This document shows, in pieces, positions 53,256 through 62,432 of a DNA stretch of 64,000 nucleotides. The position numbers were made by a program, and so were the translations under genes. Under the pieces are notes generated by a model. It saw nothing but the letters and a program-made list of their open reading frames with translations. It was not told the origin of the DNA and did no database searches. Source of the stretch: JAHQVI01 sp963749875 (GTDB lineage: Bacteria; Pseudomonadota; Alphaproteobacteria; Rhizobiales; Rhodomicrobiaceae); NCBI GenBank assembly GCA_963749875.1, contig CAVVOX010000004.1, positions 806,001 through 870,000 on the forward strand. The letters run 5' to 3'. Each line of letters starts with the position of its first letter. The stretch's first letter is position 1.

Positions 53256-53867
53256 GGTGCGCAGCCCGCCGGTATAGGCGCCGAAGGCGGGCATCAGGAT
53301 CATATGCTTGCCGATAACGAAGCAGGGGGCGGAGATGCTCCTCTCGGCCATCCGGACGCGGTGTTTCGGATGATAGTGGCCGGCGATCAGCGGCGGCGCG
53401 CCTTCTTCCGGCTTATGGCAGAGGACGATCGGTCCGGCGCTGCGGGTCGATGTCACCTGACCGGCAAAGCGCGCGGCGATTTCGGGGTCGTGATTGCCGG
53501 TGACCCAGACCCAGTCTTTGACCGACCGCATGATTTGCTCAAGCAAGTCGGCATCGGGGGCACTGATGCGCTCACCCGCCCGAACATCGTGAAAACTGTC
53601 GCCAAGGCAGACGACCGCGCGCGGACGGTAATAGGCGACGGCTTCGGCCAACCGCATCAGCGTATCGCGCGTGTCCCAGCACGGAAGCGGGTTGCCGCGC
53701 ACGGCGAAAAACGAGCCCTTCTCCAGATGCAGATCGGAGACGACGAGCAGGTCGTGGCGGGGCAAGTAGAGCGCTCCGCACGCATCGAGCACCACCGTCT
53801 CGCGCGCGAAACCGAGCTCGATCTGCGTCTGGCAGGGTGAGGCCTTAAGCAAGGGCTGCGCGGACAT
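53169..53867 (-). CDS. pdeM: Ligase-associated metallophosphoesterase PdeM
   Basis: 232 residues with calcineurin-like phosphoesterase motifs: VVSDLHLEKGS, CLGDSFHD, VTGNHDPE, and AGHYHPKH. This is the PdeM type that sits with the ligase-associated DEXH helicase in many bacteria. Overlaps the helicase gene by 23 bases, so translation is coupled. Presumed nuclease or phosphodiesterase in DNA-damage response. Confidence 0.85.
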   Translation of the reverse strand: MSAQPLLKASPCQTQIELGFARETVVLDACGALYLPRHDLLVVSDLHLEKGSFFAVRGNPLPCWDTRDTLMRLAEAVAYYRPRAVVCLGDSFHDVRAGERISAPDADLLEQIMRSVKDWVWVTGNHDPEIAARFAGQVTSTRSAGPIVLCHKPEEGAPPLIAGHYHPKHRVRMAERSISAPCFVIGKHMILMPAFGAYTGGLRTSSEPITALFPDRLRRYVLSYAAKLWAVT

Positions 53868-56337
53868 TCTCGATCAGCTCTTCCGCTTCGAGGGCCATTT
53901 GCGCCTGAGCGAGCAGCGCTTCGACGCCGGCGCCCTGGACCTGTTCAGTACGTACATCCGTAATGACCGGGATCGCGAGCGGCGAGGCCATATCCAGCGC
54001 CCGGTAAATCAGCCTGTCCGAGAAGCGCGCCAACATATCCGCCAGCCGTTTCAGATCCAGAAGCTCGCGCTCCGCATCGCGCCGCGCGACCGTGAGCAGA
54101 ACATGGTCCGGTTCGTGGCGGCGCAGCACGTCATAGATCAGATTTGTGCTGACCGCCAGCTGCCTCATCGTCGTCCGCGCGCCCGTATGCTGCTGCTCCG
54201 CCAGTCCCGCGACGATCGCGACATGGCGGAAAGACCGGCGCAGCATCGCCGCATCCATGATCCATTCCTCCAGATCATCGCCCAGAATGTCGGGCGAGAG
54301 CAGGGCCTTGGCGGCATCTTCCCCAACTTCTTCCAGATGAACGATCGAAAGCCCGTAATCGCTCAGCGTGAAGCTCACGGGTTTGAGGCCCTGCCGCTCC
54401 ATGCGGCGGGTGACAAGCAGGCCGAGCGTCTGGTTGGCACGGCGGCCTTCGAACGTATAGAAAACAGTGTGACGCAACTGACGGCGAGGGAAATGCTCGA
54501 TCAGCAGCGTGTTCTCCGGCGGGATGATCGAGAAGTCCTGCTGCAGCTTCAGCCATTCCCGCACCTCCGCCGGAAGACGCCGCCAGACGGACGGCGTGCT
54601 CAGCACATGGCGAACGCCGTCGGCCAGATAGGTCGAAAGCGGCATCTGTCCGCCCGCATAGGCCGGGACCTTCGGCTGTCCGCTCGGCACCGGCCGGGCC
54701 TCGATGGTGAGATCGCGGATGCGCACGAAGGCAAGAAGCTCTCCGGCGAAAATGAAGCTGTCGCCCGCTGTCAGCCCTTGCGCGAAATATTCCTCCACCT
54801 CGCCGAGGATGCGGCCGGTCTTGCCGGTCTTGTTCAGCCTCATCACCTTCAGCCGGGCGGCTTCGACGATGACCCCGACATTCATCCGGTGGCGCCGGCG
54901 GACGGCGTTCGAAGCCACGACATAGCGGCCATTCTCGGCAGGGACCAGCCGCCGATAGCGGTCGTAATTCGCCAGCACATTGCCGCCGTCGACGGCGAAG
55001 CGGAACAGCCGGTCGAATTGATCGCGCGGCAGTTTTTCATAAGGGAAAGTGCGAGTGACCTCCGCATAAAGGTCATCCGGGTGGACCGGCTCGCCGCAGG
55101 CGCAATTGACGATATATTGGATGATGACGTCCTGCGAGCCGTCGAAGGGCTCCTCGCCGTCGAGCGCGCCTTTGGCGATCCCCGCGAGCGCGGCGTGGCA
55201 TTCGAGGGCCTCGAAACGGTTTGCGGGCACCAGGAACGCCTGGCTGGGCTCATCCATCCGGTGGTTCGAGCGGCCGATCCGTTGCAGCAGCCGGCTCACG
55301 CCCTTCGGCGCGCCGACCTGGATGACGAGGTCCACATCGCCCCAGTCGATGCCCAGCTCCAGCGCCGCCGTCGCCACCACCGCGCGTAATTTCCCCGCGG
55401 CCATCATCGCTTCGGTCTTGCGTCGCTGCTCGCGATTGAGGCTGCCATGATAGACGGTGATCGGCAGCGAGTCCTCATTCACCTCCCACAGAAGCTGCAT
55501 CAACAGCTCGGCCTGCGCGCGCGTATTCACGAAGACGATGCAGGTGCGGGACGCCTTGATCGCCTCGTAAATGTCGGACACCGCATGTTGTGCCAGGAAG
55601 CCGCCATAAGGCATCCGGTTCTTCACCTTCATGATCCGGATGTTCGGCTTGATATTGAGGCCGGCCTTGAGGATCGCAGCGGGATTGCCGGCGGTCAGCA
55701 GCCATTCGGCCAGCTTGTCCGGCTGCGCCGCGGTTGCGGAAAGGCCGAAGCGAAGGTGGTCCGGCGCGAAGGTTGCGAGCCGCGACAAGGCGAGGGCCGT
55801 GAAATCGCCCCGCTTGGTGTGGGCAAAGCTGTGCACCTCATCGAGGATCACGGATCGAACATCGGCAAACAGCTTACGCGCACCCGCGAAGGACAGCATC
55901 AGCATCAGCGATTCCGGCGTCGTCAGCAGGATGTGCGGCGGCCGTTCGCGCTGGCGGCGGCGCTTGGAAGGCGGCGTATCGCCGGTCCGGCTCTCGACCT
56001 GGACATTGAGGCCCATTCCGGCGATCGGCGCGTTGAGATTGCGCTCAATGTCATTGGTCAGCGCTTTCAGCGGCGAGACGTAAAGCGTGTGAAGCCCCGA
56101 AGGCCGGTTCTCCTGAATATCGATCAGCGAGGGCAGAAAGCCGGAAAGCGTCTTGCCGCCGCCGGTCGGCGCGACGAGCAAGGTCGATTGCCGGGTGGCG
56201 AAGGCCTGGATCATCTGCCGCTGATAGGGGCGCAGCGCCCAGCCTTTGCCGGCGAACCAGCGCTCGACATAATCGGGAACGGCGGCTTTGGCGTTCGACC
56301 GTGTTATCAGCCTCTCCATGCCGCTCCGTTTTGCCAC
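53845..56337 (-). CDS. Ligase-associated DEXH-box helicase (Lhr-like)
   Basis: 830 residues of superfamily 2: VAPTGGGKTLSGF (motif I), VILDEVHSF (II), LSATAAQPD (III), CIVFVNTRAQAELLMQLL and RLLQRIGRSNHR (V-VI), then the Lhr-type C-terminal winged-helix and DUF region. In the four-gene ligase-associated set it acts with PdeM, an MBL exonuclease and an ATP-dependent ligase. Here the exonuclease is 1 kb away on the other strand, and no ligase is seen. Confidence 0.9.
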   Translation of the reverse strand: MAKRSGMERLITRSNAKAAVPDYVERWFAGKGWALRPYQRQMIQAFATRQSTLLVAPTGGGKTLSGFLPSLIDIQENRPSGLHTLYVSPLKALTNDIERNLNAPIAGMGLNVQVESRTGDTPPSKRRRQRERPPHILLTTPESLMLMLSFAGARKLFADVRSVILDEVHSFAHTKRGDFTALALSRLATFAPDHLRFGLSATAAQPDKLAEWLLTAGNPAAILKAGLNIKPNIRIMKVKNRMPYGGFLAQHAVSDIYEAIKASRTCIVFVNTRAQAELLMQLLWEVNEDSLPITVYHGSLNREQRRKTEAMMAAGKLRAVVATAALELGIDWGDVDLVIQVGAPKGVSRLLQRIGRSNHRMDEPSQAFLVPANRFEALECHAALAGIAKGALDGEEPFDGSQDVIIQYIVNCACGEPVHPDDLYAEVTRTFPYEKLPRDQFDRLFRFAVDGGNVLANYDRYRRLVPAENGRYVVASNAVRRRHRMNVGVIVEAARLKVMRLNKTGKTGRILGEVEEYFAQGLTAGDSFIFAGELLAFVRIRDLTIEARPVPSGQPKVPAYAGGQMPLSTYLADGVRHVLSTPSVWRRLPAEVREWLKLQQDFSIIPPENTLLIEHFPRRQLRHTVFYTFEGRRANQTLGLLVTRRMERQGLKPVSFTLSDYGLSIVHLEEVGEDAAKALLSPDILGDDLEEWIMDAAMLRRSFRHVAIVAGLAEQQHTGARTTMRQLAVSTNLIYDVLRRHEPDHVLLTVARRDAERELLDLKRLADMLARFSDRLIYRALDMASPLAIPVITDVRTEQVQGAGVEALLAQAQMALEAEELIENVRAALA

Positions 56338-56589
56338 CGATTGTTAGGGTGCGATCACTATAATCCTGGCCTATATAGAGGCACGGCTCGGCAAGCGCCA
56401 TGCGCGCCGCTCTTCATGACAGGTCTGTGAGCTTGACGTTTTATGGGAAAAGCGCTGATTCTTGGTCGGAAATGATCTTCTTGGCGTTTCGCGCGTTAAG
56501 GGATGAGAAATTTGGCGACGGTTGCGGATGACCGCGTCGGACTTAGCTGGCATAATTGCAGCGGGCACATCAAAGAGGGAACATCAAAA

Positions 56590-57291
56590 GTGAACTATCT
56601 GCGATATACATGTCTGGGCGTATTGCTGTGGCCTGTCATGGCGTTTGCGCCTTCGCACCAAGCCGTCGCACTGGACGGCTGGGTTGATGGGAGGCCGGTC
56701 TTCCGGAGCGAAAGAGTTCATCAACAGGACGATTGGCAGCGCTATCTCGAACAGCGCCGCCGGCAGCGGCATATCGTCTATCCCGAAATCATGCAGGGCG
56801 GGCCCCGGCCCTATATCGCCCCTGAAGCGCCGCCAATCGTGTCGCTCACCAGGTCTGAGCCGAAGGGCATGATCATTATCGACTCCCATGGCCGGCGGCT
56901 GCTCTACACGCTGGGCGACGGTCGGGCCTACGAATATCCGATTTCCGTCGGGCGGCAAGGTTTCGCCTGGACCGGCACGGAGAAAATCAGCCGTATCGCC
57001 GAATGGCCGGACTGGCACCCGCCGGCGGAAATGCGCCAGCGTGAGCCCGGTCTTCCGAAGGTCATGCATGGCGGGATCAAAAACCCGCTTGGCGCGAAGG
57101 CGATCTATCTCGGCAACACGCTTTACCGAATCCACGGGACGAACGACCCGCGAACCATCGGGCGGGCCGCGTCTTCCGGCTGTTTCCGGATGATGAACAA
57201 GCACGTGCAGCATCTGGCCTCGCTGGCGAAGATAGGGACGACGGTCAGGGTCGTGGCGAACTACATCGGCGCGCGGACGGCTCTGCGGTAA
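56590..57291 (+). CDS. L,D-transpeptidase (YkuD domain)
   Basis: 233 residues from GTG 56590 (GAGGGA upstream). Signal segment CLGVLLWPVMAFAPSHQAVA. The YkuD catalytic motif is IHGTNDPRTIGRAASSGCFR with the Cys, and PLGAKAIYLG before it. It forms 3-3 cross-links in peptidoglycan or anchors lipoprotein. Located between the helicase and exonuclease genes, transcribed divergently from the helicase. Confidence 0.88.
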   Translation: MNYLRYTCLGVLLWPVMAFAPSHQAVALDGWVDGRPVFRSERVHQQDDWQRYLEQRRRQRHIVYPEIMQGGPRPYIAPEAPPIVSLTRSEPKGMIIIDSHGRRLLYTLGDGRAYEYPISVGRQGFAWTGTEKISRIAEWPDWHPPAEMRQREPGLPKVMHGGIKNPLGAKAIYLGNTLYRIHGTNDPRTIGRAASSGCFRMMNKHVQHLASLAKIGTTVRVVANYIGARTALR

Positions 57292-57306
57292 AGGTCCGCT
57301 TGAGCA

Positions 57307-57328
57307 GCCGCGCCCGGCCGGGCGCGGC
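57307..57328. repeat. Perfect 22-bp palindrome
   Basis: GCCGCGCCCGG followed directly by its complement CCGGGCGCGGC, 13 bases after the transpeptidase stop. Could be a terminator without T-run or a protein site. Confidence 0.6.
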
Positions 57329-57372
57329 ATATACCCGTTGGCGAGCGCGGCCAACGTGCTTATCTACTCTGC

Positions 57373-58401
57373 GTGAGCACATCGGCAAAACCGGCGCATC
57401 CGAAAAACTGGCTCGAAGCACGCGCCGAGGGCCTTTATTGCGCCCCTGCGCGCGCCTTCATCGACCCGGTCCGCGTCGTCGGCCGGGCCATCATTACTCA
57501 CGGCCATTCCGATCATGCGCGTTCCGGCCATGGCGCTGTTCTGGCGACCGAGGAAACATTGCAGATCATGGCTGTCCGCTATGGCGAGGACTTCACCCGG
57601 TCGCGGCAGGCCGCAGCCTATGGCGAGGTCGTCGATTGCGGAGACGTCCGCGTAACGCTGTTCCCGGCCGGCCATATTCTCGGCAGCGCGCAGGTCCTCC
57701 TGGAATATGCCGGCGGCCGCGCCGTGATTTCCGGCGACTATAAGCGCCGCGCCGATCCGACCTGCGCAAATTTCGAGCTTGCCCCTTGTGACCTCTTCGT
57801 GACCGAGGCGACTTTCGGCCTGCCCGTCTTCCGCCAGCCGCCGACCGCCGGAGAGATCAAAAAACTGTTAAAGTCGCAGGCTATCTTCCCCGAAAGATGC
57901 CATCTGATCGGCGTTTACGCATTGGGCAAATGTCAGCGGCTGATTGCCGAATTGCGCCGGGCCGGCTACGAAAGGCCGGTCTATCTCCACGGGGCGCTGA
58001 TGCGGCTCTGCGAGGCATATGAAGCGATGGGCGTTACGCTCGGGGACATCCGGCCCGTCGCCGGCGTACCCAAGAACGAGCTGCAAGGCGAGATCGTTCT
58101 CGCTCCGCCGAGCGCGCTCTCCGACCGCTGGTTGTGCCGTTTGCCCGACCCCGTTCCCTGCGCCGCATCCGGCTGGATGCAGATCCGGGCGCGTGCCAAG
58201 CAGCGGCTTGTTGAATTGCCGATGGTCATCTCCGATCATGCGGATTGGGACGATCTTACCGCGACGATGGCGGATACCGGGGCAAGCGAGATCTGGGTGA
58301 CGCATGGCCGCGAGGACGCCCTGGTGCATTACGCTCGTATGAACGGTATGAATGCACGGGCGCTTTCGCTGCTCGGCTATGAGGAAGACGAGGTCGAATG
58401 A
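57373..58401 (+). CDS. Ligase-associated DNA exonuclease (metallo-beta-lactamase fold)
   Basis: 342 residues from GTG 57373. The metal motif is THGHSDHARSGHG, with HIL and ISGDYKRRADP, and ITDH-like VISDHADWDDL and VTHGRED later. This is the exonuclease of the ligase-associated repair set. The stop overlaps phnM by ATGA (58398-58401). In related genomes the next gene is an ATP-dependent DNA ligase, which is missing here. Confidence 0.87.
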   Translation: MSTSAKPAHPKNWLEARAEGLYCAPARAFIDPVRVVGRAIITHGHSDHARSGHGAVLATEETLQIMAVRYGEDFTRSRQAAAYGEVVDCGDVRVTLFPAGHILGSAQVLLEYAGGRAVISGDYKRRADPTCANFELAPCDLFVTEATFGLPVFRQPPTAGEIKKLLKSQAIFPERCHLIGVYALGKCQRLIAELRRAGYERPVYLHGALMRLCEAYEAMGVTLGDIRPVAGVPKNELQGEIVLAPPSALSDRWLCRLPDPVPCAASGWMQIRARAKQRLVELPMVISDHADWDDLTATMADTGASEIWVTHGREDALVHYARMNGMNARALSLLGYEEDEVE

Positions 58402-59541
58402 CGGAATTGGTCTTAACCAATGCCCGCATCGTTCTGGCTGACCGGGTAATCGAAGGCACGGTCGCAACGCGCGGCGACCGGATAGTGGACATCTCCGAAA
58501 CCCGCTCGCAGCTTTCCTCCGCCATCGACTGCGAAGGCGACGTCCTTATACCCGGCATGATCGAGCTCCATACCGACAATCTCGAGCGTCATGTCATGCC
58601 GCGTCCCGCCACCTTCTGGCCATCCGACGCTGCCGTTATCGGCCATGATCGCGAGATCGCGGCGGCGGGCATCACGACCGTCTTCAATGCGCTCTATGTT
58701 GGCGAGGTGCATAGCCGATCGGCGCGGGTCGAGCTTCTGAGCGAGATGAGCGACGCGATCGAGGAGCAGATGGCGCGCGGCGCGATGAAGGCCGATCACT
58801 TTTTTCACTGGCGCTGCGAGATCAGCTATAGCGGCATGATCGAGCTCTTGGAGCCGCTCCTGGAGTGCAAACGGCTTCGGCTCCTGTCGGTCATGGATCA
58901 TACGCCCGGCCAGAGGCAGTTCACCGATCTCGATCGCTATAAGGAATATTACCAGGGCAAGTTCAATATGAGCGATGAGGAAATCGCCGAGTTCATCGCC
59001 CAGCGGACCGAGTTCTCACCGCAAACACAGCGCCCGCAACCGGGCCGCCGCCGTCGCGCTCGCGAAAGAGCGCGCCCTCACGCTGGCCAGCCATGACGAT
59101 GCGACGGTGGAGCATGTCGAAGAGGCCGTGCGCGACGGTATCAGGATCGCCGAATTTCCGACCACGATCGATGCCGCGGCGGCGTCCCACAGGGCGGGGC
59201 TTGCCGTGCTGATGGGTGCGCCGAACATCGTCCGCGGCATGTCGCATTCCGGCAATGTCTCGGCGCGGGACCTTGCCCGGCACGGCGTGCTCGACATTCT
59301 GTCCAGCGATTATGTGCCCGGTTCGCTGCTTTACGGCGCTCTGCTTCTGGAGAAGTCGGCGGACAGCATTACCCTGCCGCAGGCGATTGCGACCGTGACG
59401 CGCAACCCGGCGCGCGCCGTCGGCCTCGACGATCACGGGGAAATCGCTATCGGGCTTCGCGCCGATCTCGTCCGGTTCCATGCTACGGAGAAAGCGCCGA
59501 TCATTCGCGATGTCTGGCGCGGAGGGCGCAAAATTGCCTGA
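58398..59541 (+). pseudogene. phnM: PhnM, ribose-phosphonate triphosphate hydrolase (frameshifted)
   Basis: The N-terminal 205 residues have the amidohydrolase pattern of PhnM (IPGMIELHTDNLERH, VMDHTPGQRQFTDL). An extra T in TT at 59013-59014 (GAGTTCTC) shifts the frame and gives a stop at 59096. Without it the reading is ESHRKHSARNRAAA and continues to 59541 with ASHDDATVEHVEEA and ILSSDYVPGSLL. PhnM removes pyrophosphate from the triphosphate intermediate of the C-P lyase path. It overlaps the exonuclease start-stop by ATGA and runs into phnN. Confidence 0.87.
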
Positions 59542-60136
59542 GGCCGAGCCGGCGTCCGGGCCCGCACCCAATGGGACATTGATCCTGATTGTCGGACCGT
59601 CCGGTGCCGGCAAGGACACGCTGCTCGATGCCGCAAGGCGCCGCTTCGAGGATGACGAGAGGCTTCTGTTTTGCGACCGCGTCATTACGCGCGCCGACCA
59701 GATCGGCGAGAAGCACATTGTCATCTCGGAGGCCGAATTTGAACGGACGAGGGACGAAGGCGGCTTCTTCCTCTTCTGGTGCGCCCATGACCTCCAATAT
59801 GGGATCGGCTCGGACATCCTCGACGTCTTGAAAGCGGGACGATCGGTCGTCGCGAATGTCTCGCGCCAGATCGTTTCCGAGGCGCGGGCGAAATGGCCGA
59901 GCACTTATGTCATCCACATCACCGCCGGAAAGGATGTCCGGCGCGAGCGGCTCATCGCCAGGGGCCGCGAATCGGTCGATGGCATCAACGAACGCATCGA
60001 GCGGGCGGACAGCTTTGAGACGTTCGATGCGGAATGGCTGAGCCGGCTCGACAATTCCGGCGCGCTCGCTGATGGCGTCGAGCGGTTCGTGGAATTGATT
60101 GCAGAAGCGATCAGCGCCGAAACGGGTAGCGCCTAA
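59510..60136 (+). CDS. phnN: Ribose 1,5-bisphosphokinase PhnN
   Basis: 208 residues from ATG 59510, or about 200 from TTG 59534, which has GGAGGG 8 bases upstream. Guanylate-kinase fold: LIVGPSGAGKDTLLD (P-loop), FCDRVITRADQIGEKH, and the Arg-rich later region. It makes PRPP from ribose 1,5-bisphosphate in phosphonate use. Overlaps the phnM end, so the two were coupled. Confidence 0.9.
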   Translation: MSGAEGAKLPEAEPASGPAPNGTLILIVGPSGAGKDTLLDAARRRFEDDERLLFCDRVITRADQIGEKHIVISEAEFERTRDEGGFFLFWCAHDLQYGIGSDILDVLKAGRSVVANVSRQIVSEARAKWPSTYVIHITAGKDVRRERLIARGRESVDGINERIERADSFETFDAEWLSRLDNSGALADGVERFVELIAEAISAETGSA

Positions 60137-60803
60137 CGATCTTGAACAAGCCTCCGCCGCCCGGATCGCCGAACAGACATAGATCCTCCATCTGAAACGC
60201 GTCTTGCGTAAAGGGCACGACCGCCGGGGCAAGCGCGGCTTCGACGCGGCCGAGGTCCTCCTCCTCAAGCGGCCCGGCGAGCGTCACATGAAAGAAGAAG
60301 CGGCTGAAAATATAAGGGTATCCGAACTGTTCGAATTGTTGCTGCGCCAGCGGCGACAGGCTGCCCGCTCGCCGCGTGCGGTCGGCCTCGCTCAGCGGCG
60401 CGCGAAACCGGTCGAAATGCGTGACACATTCGTCCGCCAGCCATTCAATATCGGTGCGCTCGGAGCCGGGGACGAGCGCCAGGAAGCGCGTGAAGCGATG
60501 CAGACGTAGCGGACCGGAGCAGGCCCGGCGCCGGCGCGCGCAAAAGGCGGCAAGAGCCTTGGACAACGCCGCTTCATCTTCCATCTCCGCAAGGCGGAAG
60601 GGGGCTTTGATGGTCGCATGCAGCCCGTAACGCCGGGGCGAACGCGTTGCCCGCTCGAGGAGATCGGCGTCGAGGCCGAACGCATCCCGCTGCCCGTGAA
60701 GCGCCCCTGTCTCGGCATCGCCGCCCAGCCAGAGCCGCCCGAATTTCCCGAGCGCCGAATCGGGGTGCGGCGCCCAGTAGATTGCATAGCGTTCGAAGCT
60801 CAT
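60111..60803 (-). CDS. DUF1045 2H-phosphoesterase family protein, phosphonate-associated
   Basis: 230 residues. Two HxT motifs (LHATIKAPF and HVTLAGPL) mark the 2H phosphoesterase fold. The DUF1045 family is found next to phn genes and may process a cyclic phosphate intermediate of the C-P lyase route. Convergent with phnN, ends overlapping by 26 bases. phnF-phnL genes are not in the window. Confidence 0.82.
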   Translation of the reverse strand: MSFERYAIYWAPHPDSALGKFGRLWLGGDAETGALHGQRDAFGLDADLLERATRSPRRYGLHATIKAPFRLAEMEDEAALSKALAAFCARRRRACSGPLRLHRFTRFLALVPGSERTDIEWLADECVTHFDRFRAPLSEADRTRRAGSLSPLAQQQFEQFGYPYIFSRFFFHVTLAGPLEEEDLGRVEAALAPAVVPFTQDAFQMEDLCLFGDPGGGGLFKIVRRYPFRR

Positions 60804-60914
60804 CTTGCCCGCTATTTGCCCAACTCATTGCGATGACGCCGACATTGCCGCAATCGATTGCGGTTCATAAGGACAAACTTGCCACAGAAGCGCGGCCATT
60901 CGGCATTGCCGCGA

Positions 60915-60943
60915 TAGACAGTTGTGCGAAAACTTGCTATATT
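60915..60943 (+). promoter_or_regulatory. Sigma-70-type promoter of rpsU
   Basis: TAGACA (60915-60920), 17-base spacer, TATATT (60938-60943). Leaves a leader of about 80 bases before rpsU. Confidence 0.6.
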
Positions 60944-60955
60944 TTGGGTGCAGGG

Positions 60956-60987
60956 AATGCCGGGTGCACAAGCGTCCGGCATTTTCT
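60956..60987 (+). terminator. Hairpin with T-run in the rpsU leader (possible attenuator)
   Basis: AATGCCGG (60956-60963) pairs with CCGGCATT (60976-60983) across a 12-base loop, followed by TTCTGTC. It lies between the promoter and the rpsU start, where an intrinsic terminator could reduce readthrough or act as an attenuator. Confidence 0.55.
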
Positions 60988-61030
60988 GTCATTGATGAGG
61001 CTGAAACTTAACATAACCGAAGGAGACAAT

Positions 61031-61258
61031 GTGCAAGTTCATGTTCGTGACAACAACGTCGATCAGGCGTTGAAAGCCCTGAAGAAGAAGATGCAGCGGG
61101 AAGGCATCTTCCGGGAGATGAAGCTTCGCAATTATTACGAGAAACCCTCCGAAAAGCGCGCACGCGAGAAAGCTGAGGCAATTCGCAGAGCGCGGAAACT
61201 TGCCCGTAAGCGCATGCAGCGCGAGGGTATGCTTGTCGGCCGGGGAAGACGGCGCTAG
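61031..61258 (+). CDS. rpsU: 30S ribosomal protein S21
   Basis: 75 residues from GTG 61031 (AGGAGA upstream): [20 protein letters not shown] and the [20 protein letters not shown] core, with an Arg/Lys-rich tail, are diagnostic of S21. A longer in-frame extension upstream is not used. A promoter and hairpin precede it. Confidence 0.93.
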   Translation: MQVHVRDNNVDQALKALKKKMQREGIFREMKLRNYYEKPSEKRAREKAEAIRRARKLARKRMQREGMLVGRGRRR

Positions 61259-61426
61259 CGGCAGGCGCATGGATCGAAGGCCGGCTCCCTTTCGCCGGCC
61301 TGGTGGCGGCATCAACCAATTTAGGCCGCATTTCTGTAGCACGACAGTTGAGTGATTGGTGGCGGAGACCGATAGGGGTTTCGTTGCCGCAATGCAATCT
61401 GCGAACAATCAGGATCGCCTATTCGG

Positions 61427-62269
61427 ATGGGTTTGGTCTACAGCCCCGGTGTCGGCGGCAAATTGCTCTCGGCCCTCTTGCTGGTCTCGCTTACCGGCTG
61501 TGCGTCGAGTCAGGTGGCCAGAGAAGTCGCCCTCAAGCAGCAGATTGTCCGAAATGAACAGAAGAACAACATCGCGTCGTTGACGGAAGTCATCAAAGAG
61601 AATCCGAACGATGCCAATGCCCTCAATCTTCGGGGGACGGCCTACGGACAGGCCGGCGACTATGAGCACGCTCTGGCCGACTTCGACGCCGCGCTCAGCA
61701 TCAATCCACAATTTCCACAGGCTTACGCAAACAGGGCTCTTGTCCATGTGCGCTTGAAAAAGCTGCGTGAGGCCATGTCCGATTACGATCGGGCGCTCGC
61801 CATCGACCCGAACTACGCCGCGGCCTATGTCGGGCGCGGCAATGTTCATCGGTTGCTCAAGAATCATCCGATGGCGGTTGCCGACTTCACACACGCCATC
61901 GAAATCGAGCCCGGTCCCGTCGCATTTTTCAATCGCGGCCTCAGCCGGCAGGTGCTCGGTCAACATGCCCAGGCGATCGATGATTTCGATAATGCGCTTG
62001 GCTTCCGCGCCGACGCGCCCGAGGTTTATCAGGCGAAGGGCCTCAGCGAGATGGCTCTGCGCAAATTTGAGAATGCCTCGGAGGACTTTCAGAAGGCCGC
62101 TCGGGGCGGCAAGAACAATTACAAGGCCTGGGCTTTGCGGGGGCAAGCCGCCGAAGCGCTCGGGAAGAAACAGGATGCCGCTCGCGCGTATCAGCGGGCT
62201 CTGCAGATCAATCCGTCTTTCCAGCCTGCGCGCGACGGACTTGAGCGCGTCGGCCGCGACGCCGCCTAG
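61427..62269 (+). CDS. TPR-repeat lipoprotein
   Basis: 280 residues with a lipobox (LLLVSLTGCASS, Cys near 25) and about six tetratricopeptide repeats from about residue 45 (for example ALNLRGTAYGQAGDYEHALA and AIEIEPGPVAFFNRG). NlpI-like layout. Likely inner-leaflet outer-membrane lipoprotein acting as a scaffold. The TAG stop is inside palindromic repeat copy 3. Confidence 0.85.
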   Translation: MGLVYSPGVGGKLLSALLLVSLTGCASSQVAREVALKQQIVRNEQKNNIASLTEVIKENPNDANALNLRGTAYGQAGDYEHALADFDAALSINPQFPQAYANRALVHVRLKKLREAMSDYDRALAIDPNYAAAYVGRGNVHRLLKNHPMAVADFTHAIEIEPGPVAFFNRGLSRQVLGQHAQAIDDFDNALGFRADAPEVYQAKGLSEMALRKFENASEDFQKAARGGKNNYKAWALRGQAAEALGKKQDAARAYQRALQINPSFQPARDGLERVGRDAA

Positions 62270-62316
62270 ATCAACCCTCGTTCAAGTGGAATCACTTGAA
62301 CGCGGTCAAGTTGACC
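62268..62316. repeat. Dispersed palindromic repeat, copy 3
   Basis: Left arm AGATCAACCCTCGTTCAAGTG intact (62268-62288), loop GAAT, right arm partly changed (CACTTGAACGCGGTCAAGTT). It supplies the stop codon of the TPR gene and is followed by TTAGCGCAACGCG, as near the other copies. Confidence 0.85.
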
Positions 62317-62432
62317 TATTTCAATAAGTTAGCGCAACGCGCGCCCAGGCATGTCCCCGCGAAGGCGGCGCTCGGCCCTCGGCCGCCCGCAATGACGGAG
62401 GCGGCTCCGTTTCCGGTTCATCTGAGCTCGCA

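Noticed and set aside
57307..57328. A clear intrinsic terminator
   Set aside because: Perfect palindrome but no T-run, so it is listed only as a palindrome.
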